From positions 1-36,019 of the forward strand of contig JAIYCE010000040.1 in the NCBI GenBank assembly GCA_027488155.1: a stretch of DNA of 36,019 nucleotides. Direction: 5' to 3'. The position numbers and the translations under genes are program-made. Below the pieces are notes generated by a model. That model made no database searches and had not been told where the DNA came from. It worked only from the letters and a program-made list of their open reading frames with translations. This document shows positions 24,315 through 33,086 of this stretch, in pieces (position 1 is the stretch's first letter; the number at the start of each line of letters is the position of its first letter). The DNA comes from Hyphomicrobiales bacterium. Lineage in GTDB: Bacteria > Pseudomonadota > Alphaproteobacteria > Rhizobiales > Beijerinckiaceae.

Positions 24315-25327
24315 TGTAATTTGCGCTGATCAGCCGGTGGCAGATAGGTGCGTACAAAAACGTCTTCTGCCTTAGGTTTTGTCTTGAAGTCAAAGGTGTC
24401 GGCAACTTGATCTATCGATTTGGCTAGACGCGCCATATCGACATCCCCCACCCCATTGGCCTTTACCCAATCTGTCGCCATATTGTCCCGAATAGCCATT
24501 TTTAAACGGGCGAGCTCAATTCTCTCATCAGCCGTATCATTGCGTTTCATGACAGATTTAATTGCCGTTTCTGGATCTTTAATCGTATCGATTAATCCCT
24601 TGGTCGTGGCACGGACAAAGCCTTCAATAATCTTAGGGTTGGCTTTTGCAAAATCCGGATTGACCATAATAGCATTACCATAAAGGACCAGCCCATGATC
24701 GCTCATTAGCATCACAGAAATATCTTCGGGCTTAATACCGTTTTGAATAAGGTTGAAAAAAGATGAGAAGGAAAAGCCTGTAATCGCTTGCACATCACCC
24801 TTGGCTAGCATGGGCTCACGAACAGGAAAGCCAACATTTTCAATTTTCACTTTTCCAGCATCAATTTTGTTTTCTTTAACAAAAGATTTCCATTGCGCAA
24901 AAGCCCCATCAGGGGCAGGTGCGCCCAATGTTTTACCCTCTAAATCTTGCGGCTTTTTCACATTATTCTTTCCAAGGCTGACAATAGAAAAAGGCGGACG
25001 ATCATAAATCATCATCACGGCCTTCACGTCTTTATCCGGATTTTGATCCCGGAATTTAAATAAGGAATTGATATCGAAAAAGCCGAGCGGATATGTTCCG
25101 GCTGCTACACGGCCAATCCCCGCGACGGAGCCCGGCCCCGTATCAATAGTCACGTCAAGGCCCTCTGCCTTGTAATAGCCCTTGTCTAGCGCCACGAAGT
25201 AAGGGGCTGATGGACCTTCAAATTTCCAATCGAGGGCGAATTTGACAGGCGTTTGCGCCGCAACATGCCCCGATCCCAAGAAGGTGGCGGATATGGCCAT
25301 GCAGGCCAAAGCATGAACCCATTTCAT
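24311..25327 (-). CDS. NMT1/THI5-like periplasmic binding protein
   Basis: 338 residues from the ATG at 25327, selected because GAGGGAGAG lies seven bases upstream and a signal peptide (MKWVHALACMAISATFLGSG, cut near AAQ) starts there; the frame is open further upstream but without these. The mature start VKFALDWKFEGPSAPYFVAL followed by DKGYYKAEGLDVTIDTGPGS is typical of NMT1/THI5-like proteins. Relatives bind hydroxymethylpyrimidine, riboflavin, taurine, sulfonates or aromatic acids. No TPP or FMN riboswitch is visible upstream, which argues mildly against thiamine-precursor or riboflavin uptake. The substrate is unknown, but its position between two catabolic units suggests a nitrogenous or sulfonated nutrient. 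Confidence 0.88.
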   Translation of the reverse strand: MKWVHALACMAISATFLGSGHVAAQTPVKFALDWKFEGPSAPYFVALDKGYYKAEGLDVTIDTGPGSVAGIGRVAAGTYPLGFFDINSLFKFRDQNPDKDVKAVMMIYDRPPFSIVSLGKNNVKKPQDLEGKTLGAPAPDGAFAQWKSFVKENKIDAGKVKIENVGFPVREPMLAKGDVQAITGFSFSSFFNLIQNGIKPEDISVMLMSDHGLVLYGNAIMVNPDFAKANPKIIEGFVRATTKGLIDTIKDPETAIKSVMKRNDTADERIELARLKMAIRDNMATDWVKANGVGDVDMARLAKSIDQVADTFDFKTKPKAEDVFVRTYLPPADQRKLQ

Positions 25328-25761
25328 CAAGCGCTCTCCCTCAAAAACAATTGCACCATTTTGAACGCAGCCTTGAACTTGGCAAGCGCTAAAACCGTAA
25401 GGCAAAGCCCATGCCATCAGGAAATCTCGGGCTGGCTTCTGAAAAGACGAGGTTTTATCGCTTGGAGCGCCCCAAAAGTTGGGTGCCTTGCTGATTACTC
25501 TGATGCTTTTTAATTGAAATGCCGAAATCTTACGCACATTCGAGGGCGCCAATTGTGAAAGGTCCAAAAGTGCATGAAGGGCAAAACAGGGTTGATATTC
25601 AAGGGAGCGATTTGTCTAATCCTTCCATCGTCCTCAGCGATAATTGTTTGGCTTTTTTAATATCTCTAACAGCCTGCTTTTAAACGCATATCATGAAGGC
25701 TCAATTTGAGAGGTTCAGGAAGACCGATCGGCAATGATGGTGACTAAGAAAATCGCTAGGC

Positions 25762-25896
25762 TTACGGAGCCTTCTTAAAAATCATGCCCTGTAAATCTGG
25801 ATAAGGCGGTGCAAACGTTACGCCGCTTCGTTCAAGTATGGATCCTTTATAGCCATTGTGTGGTGCAGCGAAAAAAAATGCACTGCAACAATTCAT
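25762..25896 (-). CDS. 44-residue small ORF, uncertain
   Basis: ATG at 25896 preceded by CGAGGA about eight bases away. The product begins MNCCSAFFFAAPHNGYKGSI and ends PPYPDLQGMIFKKAP. The cysteines plus short hydrophobic stretch at the start are curious, but I recognise no family and the open frame may be chance or the tail of a lost gene. It lies upstream of and in the same direction as the Tau-type operon. Confidence 0.25.
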   Translation of the reverse strand: MNCCSAFFFAAPHNGYKGSILERSGVTFAPPYPDLQGMIFKKAP

Positions 25897-25942
25897 TGTT
25901 TCATTCCTCGGCCCTTGACACAGGGAAAGCACTGCGTGCAGC

Positions 25943-25971
25943 ATTCTAAACGAAGTGCGGTATTGTAAACG
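25943..25971. promoter_or_regulatory. direct repeats upstream of the SDR-Dpp operon
   Basis: ATTCTAAACG (25943-25952) and ATTGTAAACG (25962-25971) are 9/10 identical with a 19-bp period, about 60-90 bp before the first gene of the operon (26033). They could be half-sites for the IclR regulator encoded at the operon's far end; this is inference from position only. Confidence 0.35.
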
Positions 25972-26032
25972 TCGCGCTCTGGCCTCGGGGGAGGCTCTGC
26001 CGCGCGCCGCCGCAAAAGGCAGGGGGGAGCCT

Positions 26033-26791
26033 ATGACCGTATCGACACGAAAAGTGGCTATCGTCACGGGCGGAGCGCGCGGTATCGGGCGCGCGTGTAC
26101 GCATGAACTTGCCAAATCGGGGTACGACATCGCGATTGTTGATCTTTTGCAGCCCGAGATGGAGCGCACAAAGAGGGAACTCGAGGATCTAGGGGCAAAA
26201 GTACTGATTTTTGAGGCTGATGTAGCCTCCTTTGCCCGTGCGCAGGAGATCGTAGCTGAGGTTCACAAGGCCTTTGGTCGGATCGACTTCTTGATGAACA
26301 ATGCCGGTAAGGCAAACCCGATCGGTATCCTCGACATAACAGAGGAAGAATTTGACCGCACGATCGCCATTAATCTCAAAAGTTGCTTCAACTATATTAA
26401 GCCTGTTGCGCCCATCATGATGGCACAGGAACAGGGTGGCCGCATCGTCAATATGTCGTCCCTCAATGCATTAAGCGGCGGCGTGACAAGTGCTGTCAGC
26501 AAGCACTCTTATGCTGCTGCCAAAGCCGGTATTCTCGGCTTAACACGCTCTCTCGCAAAGGAATTCGGCTCCAAAATCCTGATCAATGCACTTTGCCCAG
26601 GCGTCATTAAAACAGAACTGGGCAATTCGCTCACAAAATCGCGTGAGCCGGAGTTGATCAAAGGCATTGCTGCAGGACGTCTCGGGTCGCCGCAAGATGT
26701 GGCGCAAGTTGTGAAGTTTCTCGCGACATCTGAGCCATGCTTCCTCACAGGACAGCATTACGTCATCGATGGTTTCCAATGGTCTTGCTGA
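26033..26791 (+). CDS. short-chain dehydrogenase/reductase (SDR) 1
   Basis: 252 residues from the ATG at 26033, which has AGGGGGGAG just upstream; the frame is open further upstream without a site. Classical SDR landmarks: VTGGARGIGRA (NAD(P) binding, about residues 10-20), MNNAGKA, NMSSLNALSGG (catalytic Ser), SYAAAKAG (YxxxK), and LCPGVIKTELGNS. The Asp after the second beta strand (IAIVDLLQ) suggests NAD(H) preference. It oxidises or reduces an alcohol/keto substrate. It is the first gene of the second catabolic operon, followed 16 bp later by another SDR, and probably acts on the compound taken up by the Dpp-type importer next to it. Confidence 0.9.
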   Translation: MTVSTRKVAIVTGGARGIGRACTHELAKSGYDIAIVDLLQPEMERTKRELEDLGAKVLIFEADVASFARAQEIVAEVHKAFGRIDFLMNNAGKANPIGILDITEEEFDRTIAINLKSCFNYIKPVAPIMMAQEQGGRIVNMSSLNALSGGVTSAVSKHSYAAAKAGILGLTRSLAKEFGSKILINALCPGVIKTELGNSLTKSREPELIKGIAAGRLGSPQDVAQVVKFLATSEPCFLTGQHYVIDGFQWSC

Positions 26792-26807
26792 GGCGGATAT
26801 CATCGGC

Positions 26808-27575
26808 ATGAATATTTCCTTTGAAGGACAGAACATCCTCGTCATAGGTGCAGCACGTGGTATTGGGCGCGCCATTGCCAGCTCTTTTGCCGAGGATGGA
26901 GCATCGGTCTTTGCGGCCGATATTCTGCAAGACGAACTTGAACCTCTAAAGAAATCGATCATTGGAGACCGCATTACGACCCTCAAAATCGATGTGATGT
27001 CGGAAGAATCGGTTTTTCATGCTGTCCAAAAAGCAGCAGGGCAAGATCGACGCATAGACGTCGTTGTCTATGTGGCAGGAGGCGTTGTCGGTCGCCGCCA
27101 GCAACCGATTGATGAGGTCACCACAGAAGATTTTGATGCTGTTGTCGACGTCAATCTACGTGGTGCTTTTTTCACCATTCGTGCTGTGCTTCCTTTGATG
27201 AAGAAGCGCCATTTTGGGCGCATCATCGTCATTGCGAGCCCTGCAGGCCTCACGACGAGCCTCACTGGCATTCAAAGCTATGCTGCATCGAAGCACGCCC
27301 AAATTGGGCTTGTGAAGCAGGTGGCGCGCGAGGTGGGGCAGCATGGTGTGACGGTAAATGCTGTTGCTCCAGGATTTATGGCAACAAGTCCTGACTATGA
27401 GAGACAATGGAATGGCTACACAGAGGAGTTCAGGCAGAACTTCGCCAAGAATATTGCAGTGCGGCGTATGGGGCGTCCGCAAGATATCGCCGATGCCGTC
27501 TTGTTTCTTGCTTCAGATCGCGCATCATTCATCACGGGTCAAATCCTGCCTGTGACGGGTTCTCCGCTTCTTTAA
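26808..27575 (+). CDS. short-chain dehydrogenase/reductase (SDR) 2
   Basis: 255 residues from the ATG at 26808, which gives the usual few residues before the nucleotide-binding motif; an ATG at 26769 in frame would overlap the previous gene and lacks alignment support. Motifs: VIGAARGIGRA (NAD(P) binding), VYVAGGVVG in place of NNAG, a catalytic region IVIASPAG, and SYAASKHA (YxxxK). The VAGG variant of the NNAG motif and the bare VIASP Ser are mild departures from the classical pattern. The Asp in FAADILQ suggests NAD(H). It pairs with SDR 1 in the operon; two successive oxidations or a heteromeric enzyme are both possible. Confidence 0.88.
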   Translation: MNISFEGQNILVIGAARGIGRAIASSFAEDGASVFAADILQDELEPLKKSIIGDRITTLKIDVMSEESVFHAVQKAAGQDRRIDVVVYVAGGVVGRRQQPIDEVTTEDFDAVVDVNLRGAFFTIRAVLPLMKKRHFGRIIVIASPAGLTTSLTGIQSYAASKHAQIGLVKQVAREVGQHGVTVNAVAPGFMATSPDYERQWNGYTEEFRQNFAKNIAVRRMGRPQDIADAVLFLASDRASFITGQILPVTGSPLL

Positions 27576-27659
27576 GGCAAGGCAATGAAAAGAAAAGCAG
27601 AGAAAAGCAAAGCCGATCAACATTCGATCATAATCTAACCACCACAGGGAGTTGACATC

Positions 27660-29237
27660 ATGACTGGAAAGTTTCCACCTCTCACAATCAATCGTCGTGC
27701 AGCTCTTGCTGGTTTGTCAGCTACGGGCCTTGTGGGTATGCACAGCCCCGCCTTTGCCGCGCGCCAAAAGTTTGTTACGGCCAATAACAACCCTTATGAT
27801 CTTCTTGATCCGCACCAGCTCTTTGATATTGGGCGCATTGCTGTTCGGCTCAATATGTATGATGCCTTGACGCGTTGGGTTGATAATCCGCCACGTCTTG
27901 AAAACTGGTTGATTGAAAAAGTCACCATCTCTCCTGACGGCAAAGTCTACACCTTCGTTATCAAGCAAAATGTAAAATTCCATGATGGAACCGTTATGAC
28001 ATCGGCTGATGTCGTCTATTCTATGGAGCGTATCCTCGCTCTTAAAAAGGGTGCCTATGGTCTTTTCAAGGACGTCATCGAGCCGGGAACCACAAAGGCC
28101 CTCGATCCAAGAACAGTGCAATTCACCCTGACAAAGCCCTTTGCCGTATTCATGGCCGTTCTGTCCGAGCTTTGGGTTGTGAATAGTGCTCTTGTTAAAA
28201 AGAACGAAAAGAATGGCGATTGGGGTGCCGACTGGCTTTCCAAGAGTGAGGCTGGGAGCGGCGGTTATGCCCTACGCCGTTATGATCCTGCCATCGGCTT
28301 TCAAACGGCACGTTTTGAGGGGCATTTTGCTGGATGGGGCAAGAACCCTATCGATGATGCTGAATTTCGCGGTGTATTGGAGACAGCAACACGTGTTCTT
28401 GGCGTGATGAAAGGCGAGTTCAATACGACGGATGGTTATCTCCCTGCTGAGCAGATGGCAAGGATGAAAGAAAATCCGAATATCAAGACATGGGAGGCGG
28501 AAAGTATCCGCACCTTCTACTTCATCATCAATCACTGGAAGGCGCCACTCAACGATGTCAATATGCGCAAGGCTGTTTGCTATGCGTTCGATTATGATGG
28601 ATTTAACAACAAGATCCTCAGCGGAACGGTTGTGCGCAATAATGGCATCATCCCCAACCCCATGTGGGGCGCTCCGAAAGATCTGCAGGGATATACTTAT
28701 GACCTCGACAAGGCAAAGTACCATTTGTCGCAAGTGAAGAATGTACGCCCCTTGCAAATTGGTGCTATGGCCGGCTATCCGCAGTCTGAACAGGCTGCGC
28801 AAATGCTTCAGGCTGGTTGCGCCAAAATAGGTCTCGAAGTGAAGATTGTGTCTGAGCCATACACAACGATTGCACCTAAGCTCAATGATCGTGAAAGAGC
28901 TCACGACCTCATCCCATTGTGGAGAAGCGCCTATTTTGCTGATCCGCATAATTGGACAGGCTTTCTGTTCAATTCGAGCAATTTTGATGCTGGCAATGCC
29001 AGCTACTATAAAAATCCTCGTGTCGATGAGCTATGCAACAAGGCCTTAATCATTACAGATCAAGACCAGAGGCGGGTGATGTATGAAGAAGTGTCACGCA
29101 TTCTTGTTGAAGATGCTGCTGGCATTTTTATCAACAACACTAAATTCCATGGCGCCTTCACTAAAAACGTAAAGAGCATTCGTTTTTGTCCGATTGGCGA
29201 TGCGCAAGACGTACGCTGGATCGAAATGCAGGGCTGA
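27660..29237 (+). CDS. periplasmic binding protein, Dpp/Opp family, twin-Arg signal
   Basis: 525 residues. The N-terminus has NRRAALAGLSATGLVGMHSP, a twin-arginine-like signal with an AFAA cleavage site near residue 33. The Dpp-family pattern follows: LLDPHQLFDIGRIA, then VKFHDGTVMTSADVVYSMER (about residues 104-123) and MRKAVCYAFDYDGFNNKIL in lobe 2. Tat export suggests it may fold in the cytoplasm first, unlike the Sec-exported protein of the first importer. GGGAG lies ten bases before the ATG. It feeds the four importer genes that follow. The ligand is not readable from the sequence. Confidence 0.88.
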   Translation: MTGKFPPLTINRRAALAGLSATGLVGMHSPAFAARQKFVTANNNPYDLLDPHQLFDIGRIAVRLNMYDALTRWVDNPPRLENWLIEKVTISPDGKVYTFVIKQNVKFHDGTVMTSADVVYSMERILALKKGAYGLFKDVIEPGTTKALDPRTVQFTLTKPFAVFMAVLSELWVVNSALVKKNEKNGDWGADWLSKSEAGSGGYALRRYDPAIGFQTARFEGHFAGWGKNPIDDAEFRGVLETATRVLGVMKGEFNTTDGYLPAEQMARMKENPNIKTWEAESIRTFYFIINHWKAPLNDVNMRKAVCYAFDYDGFNNKILSGTVVRNNGIIPNPMWGAPKDLQGYTYDLDKAKYHLSQVKNVRPLQIGAMAGYPQSEQAAQMLQAGCAKIGLEVKIVSEPYTTIAPKLNDRERAHDLIPLWRSAYFADPHNWTGFLFNSSNFDAGNASYYKNPRVDELCNKALIITDQDQRRVMYEEVSRILVEDAAGIFINNTKFHGAFTKNVKSIRFCPIGDAQDVRWIEMQG

Positions 29238-29243
29238 TACCTG

Positions 29244-30245
29244 ATGCGCATTCTCGTCTTGGCATTGAGGCGCATTGCCTGGATGCCGCCGACGCTTCTC
29301 GGTTTGATCGCGATTGTTTTTACAATTTCGCGCATCATTCCAGCAGACCCGGCGCGTGTTATTGCAGGCGAGAATGCATCACCTGCTCAGGTTGAGGCCT
29401 TACGCCAAAAATTTGGCCTCGACCTACCATTGATGCAGCAATTCATGCGCTATCTGCGCGATATAGTGAATGGCGATCTTGGTATCAGCCTTTATTCACA
29501 GCGTCCCGTTGTGGAAGATCTCCTTGGGCGTCTTGCTGCGACTTTTGAGTTGGCGATTGCAGCCATGTGCCTTGCCATCATGATTGGTGTTCCTCTGGGT
29601 GTCGTATCGGCCCTTCACCGCAATCGATGGCTGGATCAGGTCATTCGTCTTGCAACCATGGCTGGATTGGCCATGGCCGCCTTTTGGCTTGCCATTCTCC
29701 TGCAACTTTTCTTCTCCATGACATTGGGCGTAACACCCGTTCAGGGACGTATTGATGGTTGGGGTCCAGATCAGATTACGGGTTTCTATACAATTGATGC
29801 CTTGATCAATGGTGATGGGGAGACTTTCGGCAAGGCTCTTCGCTATTTAATCCTTCCAACGGCAACATTGGCCATTCCTGCTGCTGCAACGATTGTACGT
29901 TTCACACGAGCTGGTGTTCTTAATGCTCTTTCGAGCAATTTCGTCTTCTACCAGACAGCGATGGGTCTACCGAGACGAACCATCATATGGAAATATATTC
30001 TACGCAGTGCTTTTATTGGAACTTTGACGCAGATTGGTCTTGTCTTTGGTAATTTGCTGGCTGGCGCCGTCGTCATTGAAACGGTCTTTTCTTGGCCTGG
30101 TCTTGGTCTCTTTGCATATAATTCGATCCTGCAATCGGACTATAATGCCATTATGGCCTTCACGCTCTTCACTGGCTCCGTCTTCATCGTTGTCAACCTT
30201 TTGATTGATATCGCGCAGACGCTCCTTGATCCGAGGACGCGCTAA
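29244..30245 (+). CDS. DppB-type permease subunit (second importer)
   Basis: 333 residues, ATG 6 bp after the binding-protein stop. DppB family landmarks: RIIPADPARVIAGENASP, then LRQKFGLDLPLMQQFMRYL, GDLGISLYSQRPV, an EAA loop (FYQTAMGLPRRTIIWKYILR) and ETVFSWPGLGLFAYNSI. A longer loop between TM3 and TM4 (about residues 168-195, GWGPDQITGFYTIDALINGD) is characteristic of some members. It forms the channel with the DppC-type subunit whose start it overlaps by one base (TAATG). Confidence 0.9.
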   Translation: MRILVLALRRIAWMPPTLLGLIAIVFTISRIIPADPARVIAGENASPAQVEALRQKFGLDLPLMQQFMRYLRDIVNGDLGISLYSQRPVVEDLLGRLAATFELAIAAMCLAIMIGVPLGVVSALHRNRWLDQVIRLATMAGLAMAAFWLAILLQLFFSMTLGVTPVQGRIDGWGPDQITGFYTIDALINGDGETFGKALRYLILPTATLAIPAAATIVRFTRAGVLNALSSNFVFYQTAMGLPRRTIIWKYILRSAFIGTLTQIGLVFGNLLAGAVVIETVFSWPGLGLFAYNSILQSDYNAIMAFTLFTGSVFIVVNLLIDIAQTLLDPRTR

Positions 30246-31093
30246 TGAGGATGCGAAGGCTTTTCCGCGATCGTGCCCTTCTGATCGGTACTGTCATCAT
30301 ATCAATCCTTGTTTTGGTTGCCGTTTTTGCTGGGCCACTGGCAACCTTTCCAGATCACGTCACTGGTTTTGATCCAAACCATCGCTTGAAGGCACCAGGG
30401 TGGCAATTTCTTTTGGGCACTGACAGAATGGGCGCCGATATTTACTCGCGCCTCTTGTTTGGTGCGCGGTTAACGATCCTGATCGCTGTCACAGCGACGG
30501 GAACTGCCGTAATCATCGGTGTGCCGATTGGTCTCATTGCTGGTTATTTCGATGGATGGGCGAGCGAGGCGCTGATGCGCGTCTCTGATATTTTCCTTGC
30601 CGTTCCGCAAATCGTTCTTGCTATTGCCATAGCTCAGACTTTGGGTCCCAATATCCAGAACGTCATTCTCGCGCTTTCTGTGACCTATTGGCCATTCTGG
30701 GCGCGTCTTGTCTATGCTGAGACACGCAGCCAAAGGAATGAGGTTTACGTTGAAGCCGCAAAGGCGATGGGTGCTTCACCCCTACGCATTATGGTGATGC
30801 ATATACTCCCCAATATTGCAGGCTCCATTATCGTGCGCACGACGATTGGCATGGGAGCTACCATTCTAGCGGCTGCATCACTTGGCTTCCTTGGTCTTGG
30901 TGCTCCTCCACCTGCTCCAGAATGGGGGCGCATGATCGCCGAGAGCCGTGAGTTTCTGCCGCAGGCATGGTGGTACGCTACGGCACCCGGGATCGCTATT
31001 CTCATGGTTGTCATGGGTTTCAATTTGTTGGGAGACGGCTTGCGCGACGTTCTCGATCCACGCATCAGGAGAGGTGGCGGCGATGGTCGCTGA
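30245..31093 (+). CDS. DppC-type permease subunit (second importer)
   Basis: 282 residues. FLLGTDRMGADIYSRLLFGA, then the EAA loop (YVEAAKAMGASPLRIMVMHI) and the C-terminal FLGLGAPPPAPEWGRMIAES are standard for DppC proteins. Six membrane segments. Start overlaps the preceding stop by one base and its own end overlaps the first ATPase gene by 11 bp, so expression of all importer parts is coupled. Confidence 0.9.
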   Translation: MRMRRLFRDRALLIGTVIISILVLVAVFAGPLATFPDHVTGFDPNHRLKAPGWQFLLGTDRMGADIYSRLLFGARLTILIAVTATGTAVIIGVPIGLIAGYFDGWASEALMRVSDIFLAVPQIVLAIAIAQTLGPNIQNVILALSVTYWPFWARLVYAETRSQRNEVYVEAAKAMGASPLRIMVMHILPNIAGSIIVRTTIGMGATILAAASLGFLGLGAPPPAPEWGRMIAESREFLPQAWWYATAPGIAILMVVMGFNLLGDGLRDVLDPRIRRGGGDGR

Positions 31094-32093
31094 AAAGCTT
31101 CTCTCTGTGGAAGGTTTGTCCGTCCATTACATAACAGAGGGCGGCACTGCGCGCGTTCTCGATCATGTTGGCTTTTCCATACGCCATGGCGAAATCATGG
31201 GATTGGTGGGCGAGTCAGGTTGCGGCAAGACATCGCTAGCGCGCGCCATTTTGGGAGTTCTGCCCGGCAATGCTGAAGTGGTTTCAGGAAAGATACTCTT
31301 TAAAGGGAGTGATCTTTTGCGCCTTGCGCCTTCAGAGGCTGAAGAAAGCATCAGGGGTCGTGCTATCAGCTTTGTGCCGCAGGATCCCTTTACGTCTTTC
31401 AGCCCGCTTTTCTCCATCGGTGAACAGATCAGAACCCTCATGCGATGGAAGTCACCAGATCGTAAGCCTGGTGAAAAGGTCTATGGCTCAGGGCGGCGTA
31501 AACGTGACCGTGAACGCGTCATGGCTATGCTGCAAGCTGTTCAATTGCCTGATCCAGAGGGCCTTCTTAAAAAATACCCGCATGAAGTGTCGGGGGGGCA
31601 GCGCCAGCGTTTAATGATCGCCATGGCTCTCCTTCCAGAGCCGCGCCTCGTGATTGCTGATGAGCCAACCACAGCGCTTGATGTAACAATCCAAGCGCAA
31701 ATCTTGAAGCTTCTCAAACGCCTCATTACAGAGACAGGTGCTTCTGTCCTCTTTACCACCCATGATCTTGGTGCTGCTTGGGAAATCTGCGATCGCATCA
31801 CGGTGATGTATGCAGGACAAGAAGCTGAAACAGCTCCCGTTCAATCTTTCTTTGATCGACCAGCGCATCCTTATACGAAAAAGCTGCTCGATAGTTTACC
31901 GACAGAAAATTCACCCCTCATCGGCATACCGGGACGTGTCCCGAGCCTCCTCAACCCTCCAGCAGGATGTCGCTTTCATCCGCGCTGCACGTCTTCGACC
32001 GAGATCTGCCATCACAAGCAGCCAGATGTGACAGAGATGGGTTATGAACATGCTGTCCGCTGCCATCATCCCATCATGGGAGGCGGACAATGA
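31083..32093 (+). CDS. DppD-type ATP-binding subunit (second importer)
   Basis: 336 residues from the ATG at 31083, with AGGAGAGG upstream and normal family length; the frame runs upstream to 30948 but would overlap the permease gene heavily. Walker A GESGCGKT (43-50), signature VSGGQRQRL, Walker B LVIADEPTTALD, switch His in TTHDLGAA. The C-terminal oligopeptide-transporter region has four cysteines (CRFHPRCTSSTEIC, then VRCHH) of the type that binds an Fe-S cluster in characterised DppD proteins. It works with the next ATPase as a heterodimer. Confidence 0.9.
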   Translation: MVAEKLLSVEGLSVHYITEGGTARVLDHVGFSIRHGEIMGLVGESGCGKTSLARAILGVLPGNAEVVSGKILFKGSDLLRLAPSEAEESIRGRAISFVPQDPFTSFSPLFSIGEQIRTLMRWKSPDRKPGEKVYGSGRRKRDRERVMAMLQAVQLPDPEGLLKKYPHEVSGGQRQRLMIAMALLPEPRLVIADEPTTALDVTIQAQILKLLKRLITETGASVLFTTHDLGAAWEICDRITVMYAGQEAETAPVQSFFDRPAHPYTKKLLDSLPTENSPLIGIPGRVPSLLNPPAGCRFHPRCTSSTEICHHKQPDVTEMGYEHAVRCHHPIMGGGQ

Positions 32094-33058
32094 ACGAAGA
32101 TGTCATTTTAAATGTTCATCAACTTCAACAATATTTTCCTGTTCGAAATGAATGGGGCTTAAGAACCGGTTCGCTCAAGGCTCTTGATGGTGTATCGCTT
32201 CAATTGGTATCTGGAGAAGTCTTAGGCGTTGTTGGTGAATCGGGATGTGGTAAGTCCACGCTTGGCAAGACAATTGTTGGCATTCACCGCCCGACGGGTG
32301 GATCCATTGAATTTGATGGGCGGCCTATTCTTGCCCTTGATCGAAAGCAGGAAAAAGCCCTCAGGACACGCTTACAATATTGTTATCAGGATCCTGGAGC
32401 TTCACTTGATCCGCGCTGGACAATAGGGCGCTCCCTTGAGGAGCCACTGATCATTCATACAAATCTGAGTAAGGCAGAGCGTCTTGAGCGCGTCCATGAT
32501 GTGCTGGATGCTGTCGGTCTACCAAAGGCCCATCTCGATCTCTATCCGCATGAAATCAGTGGTGGTCAGCAGCGGCGTATTGGTATTGCACGCGTCCTTA
32601 TGTTGCGCCCCAATGTGATCATTCTCGATGAGCCTACATCGGGGCTTGATGTCTCAGTCCAAGCCACTGTCCTCAATCTTCTCGCTGATCTGAGAAAGGC
32701 CTATGATCTAGCTTACCTTATGATCAGCCATGATCTTGCCGTTGTCAGGAAGGTAAGCGACCGCATTGCGGTCATGTATCTTGGTCGGATCGTCGAGACT
32801 GGAAAGACGGATGACGTCTTCTCCCATCCTGCCCATCCCTATACGCAGTCACTTCTCGCCAGTGCGCCTCGCATAGGTAAAGAGCGCGTCACAGATCATT
32901 TTTGGCTTGAAGGAGAGCCGCCAAAACCGACCGATATTCCAGTCGCTTGCCGCTTCGCGCCGCGTTGCCCAAAAGCGCAAGACATTTGCCGTAAGCAGGA
33001 TCCTGTTTTGCGGCCCATTTTCGATCATCAAGAGGCAGCCTGTCACTTCCCTGCATAG
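32090..33058 (+). CDS. DppF-type ATP-binding subunit (second importer)
   Basis: 322 residues, ATG with GGAGG upstream and ATGA overlap with the DppD-type gene. Walker A GESGCGKST (about residues 48-56), signature ISGGQQRRIGIARVL, Walker B VIILDEPTSGLD, and the C-terminal four-Cys region (CRFAPRCPKAQDIC, then CHFPA). It is the partner ATPase of the second importer. Keeping the two ATPases as separate genes sets this cassette apart from the fused version at 13353-15062, so the two importers are not recent duplicates. Confidence 0.9.
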   Translation: MNEDVILNVHQLQQYFPVRNEWGLRTGSLKALDGVSLQLVSGEVLGVVGESGCGKSTLGKTIVGIHRPTGGSIEFDGRPILALDRKQEKALRTRLQYCYQDPGASLDPRWTIGRSLEEPLIIHTNLSKAERLERVHDVLDAVGLPKAHLDLYPHEISGGQQRRIGIARVLMLRPNVIILDEPTSGLDVSVQATVLNLLADLRKAYDLAYLMISHDLAVVRKVSDRIAVMYLGRIVETGKTDDVFSHPAHPYTQSLLASAPRIGKERVTDHFWLEGEPPKPTDIPVACRFAPRCPKAQDICRKQDPVLRPIFDHQEAACHFPA

Positions 33059-33086
33059 GGATGTGCAACAAAGGTGATATGTCATT

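Larger units (their letters stand above)
25328..26032. other. divergent intergenic region between the Tau-type and SDR operons
   Basis: About 700 bp holding leaders for the two divergent operons. I looked for TPP, FMN and purine riboswitch cores on the minus strand and saw none. A short minus-strand ORF (25762-25896) and a pair of direct repeats (25943-25971) are listed separately. GCCTC/GAGGC form a small hairpin near 25982 before the ribosome binding site of the first SDR gene. Confidence 0.5.

Noticed and set aside
25328..25567. Upstream extension of the NMT1/THI5-like binding protein
   Set aside because: The signal peptide and ribosome binding site place the start at 25327.
25328..25760. 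TPP, FMN or purine riboswitch before the NMT1/THI5-like binding protein
   Set aside because: I read the minus strand for the conserved cores and found none; only short unrelated stems are present.
13353..33058. The two Dpp-type importers as a recent duplication
   Set aside because: One has fused ATPases, the other separate ones with four-Cys tails; binding proteins differ in export signal and sequence.
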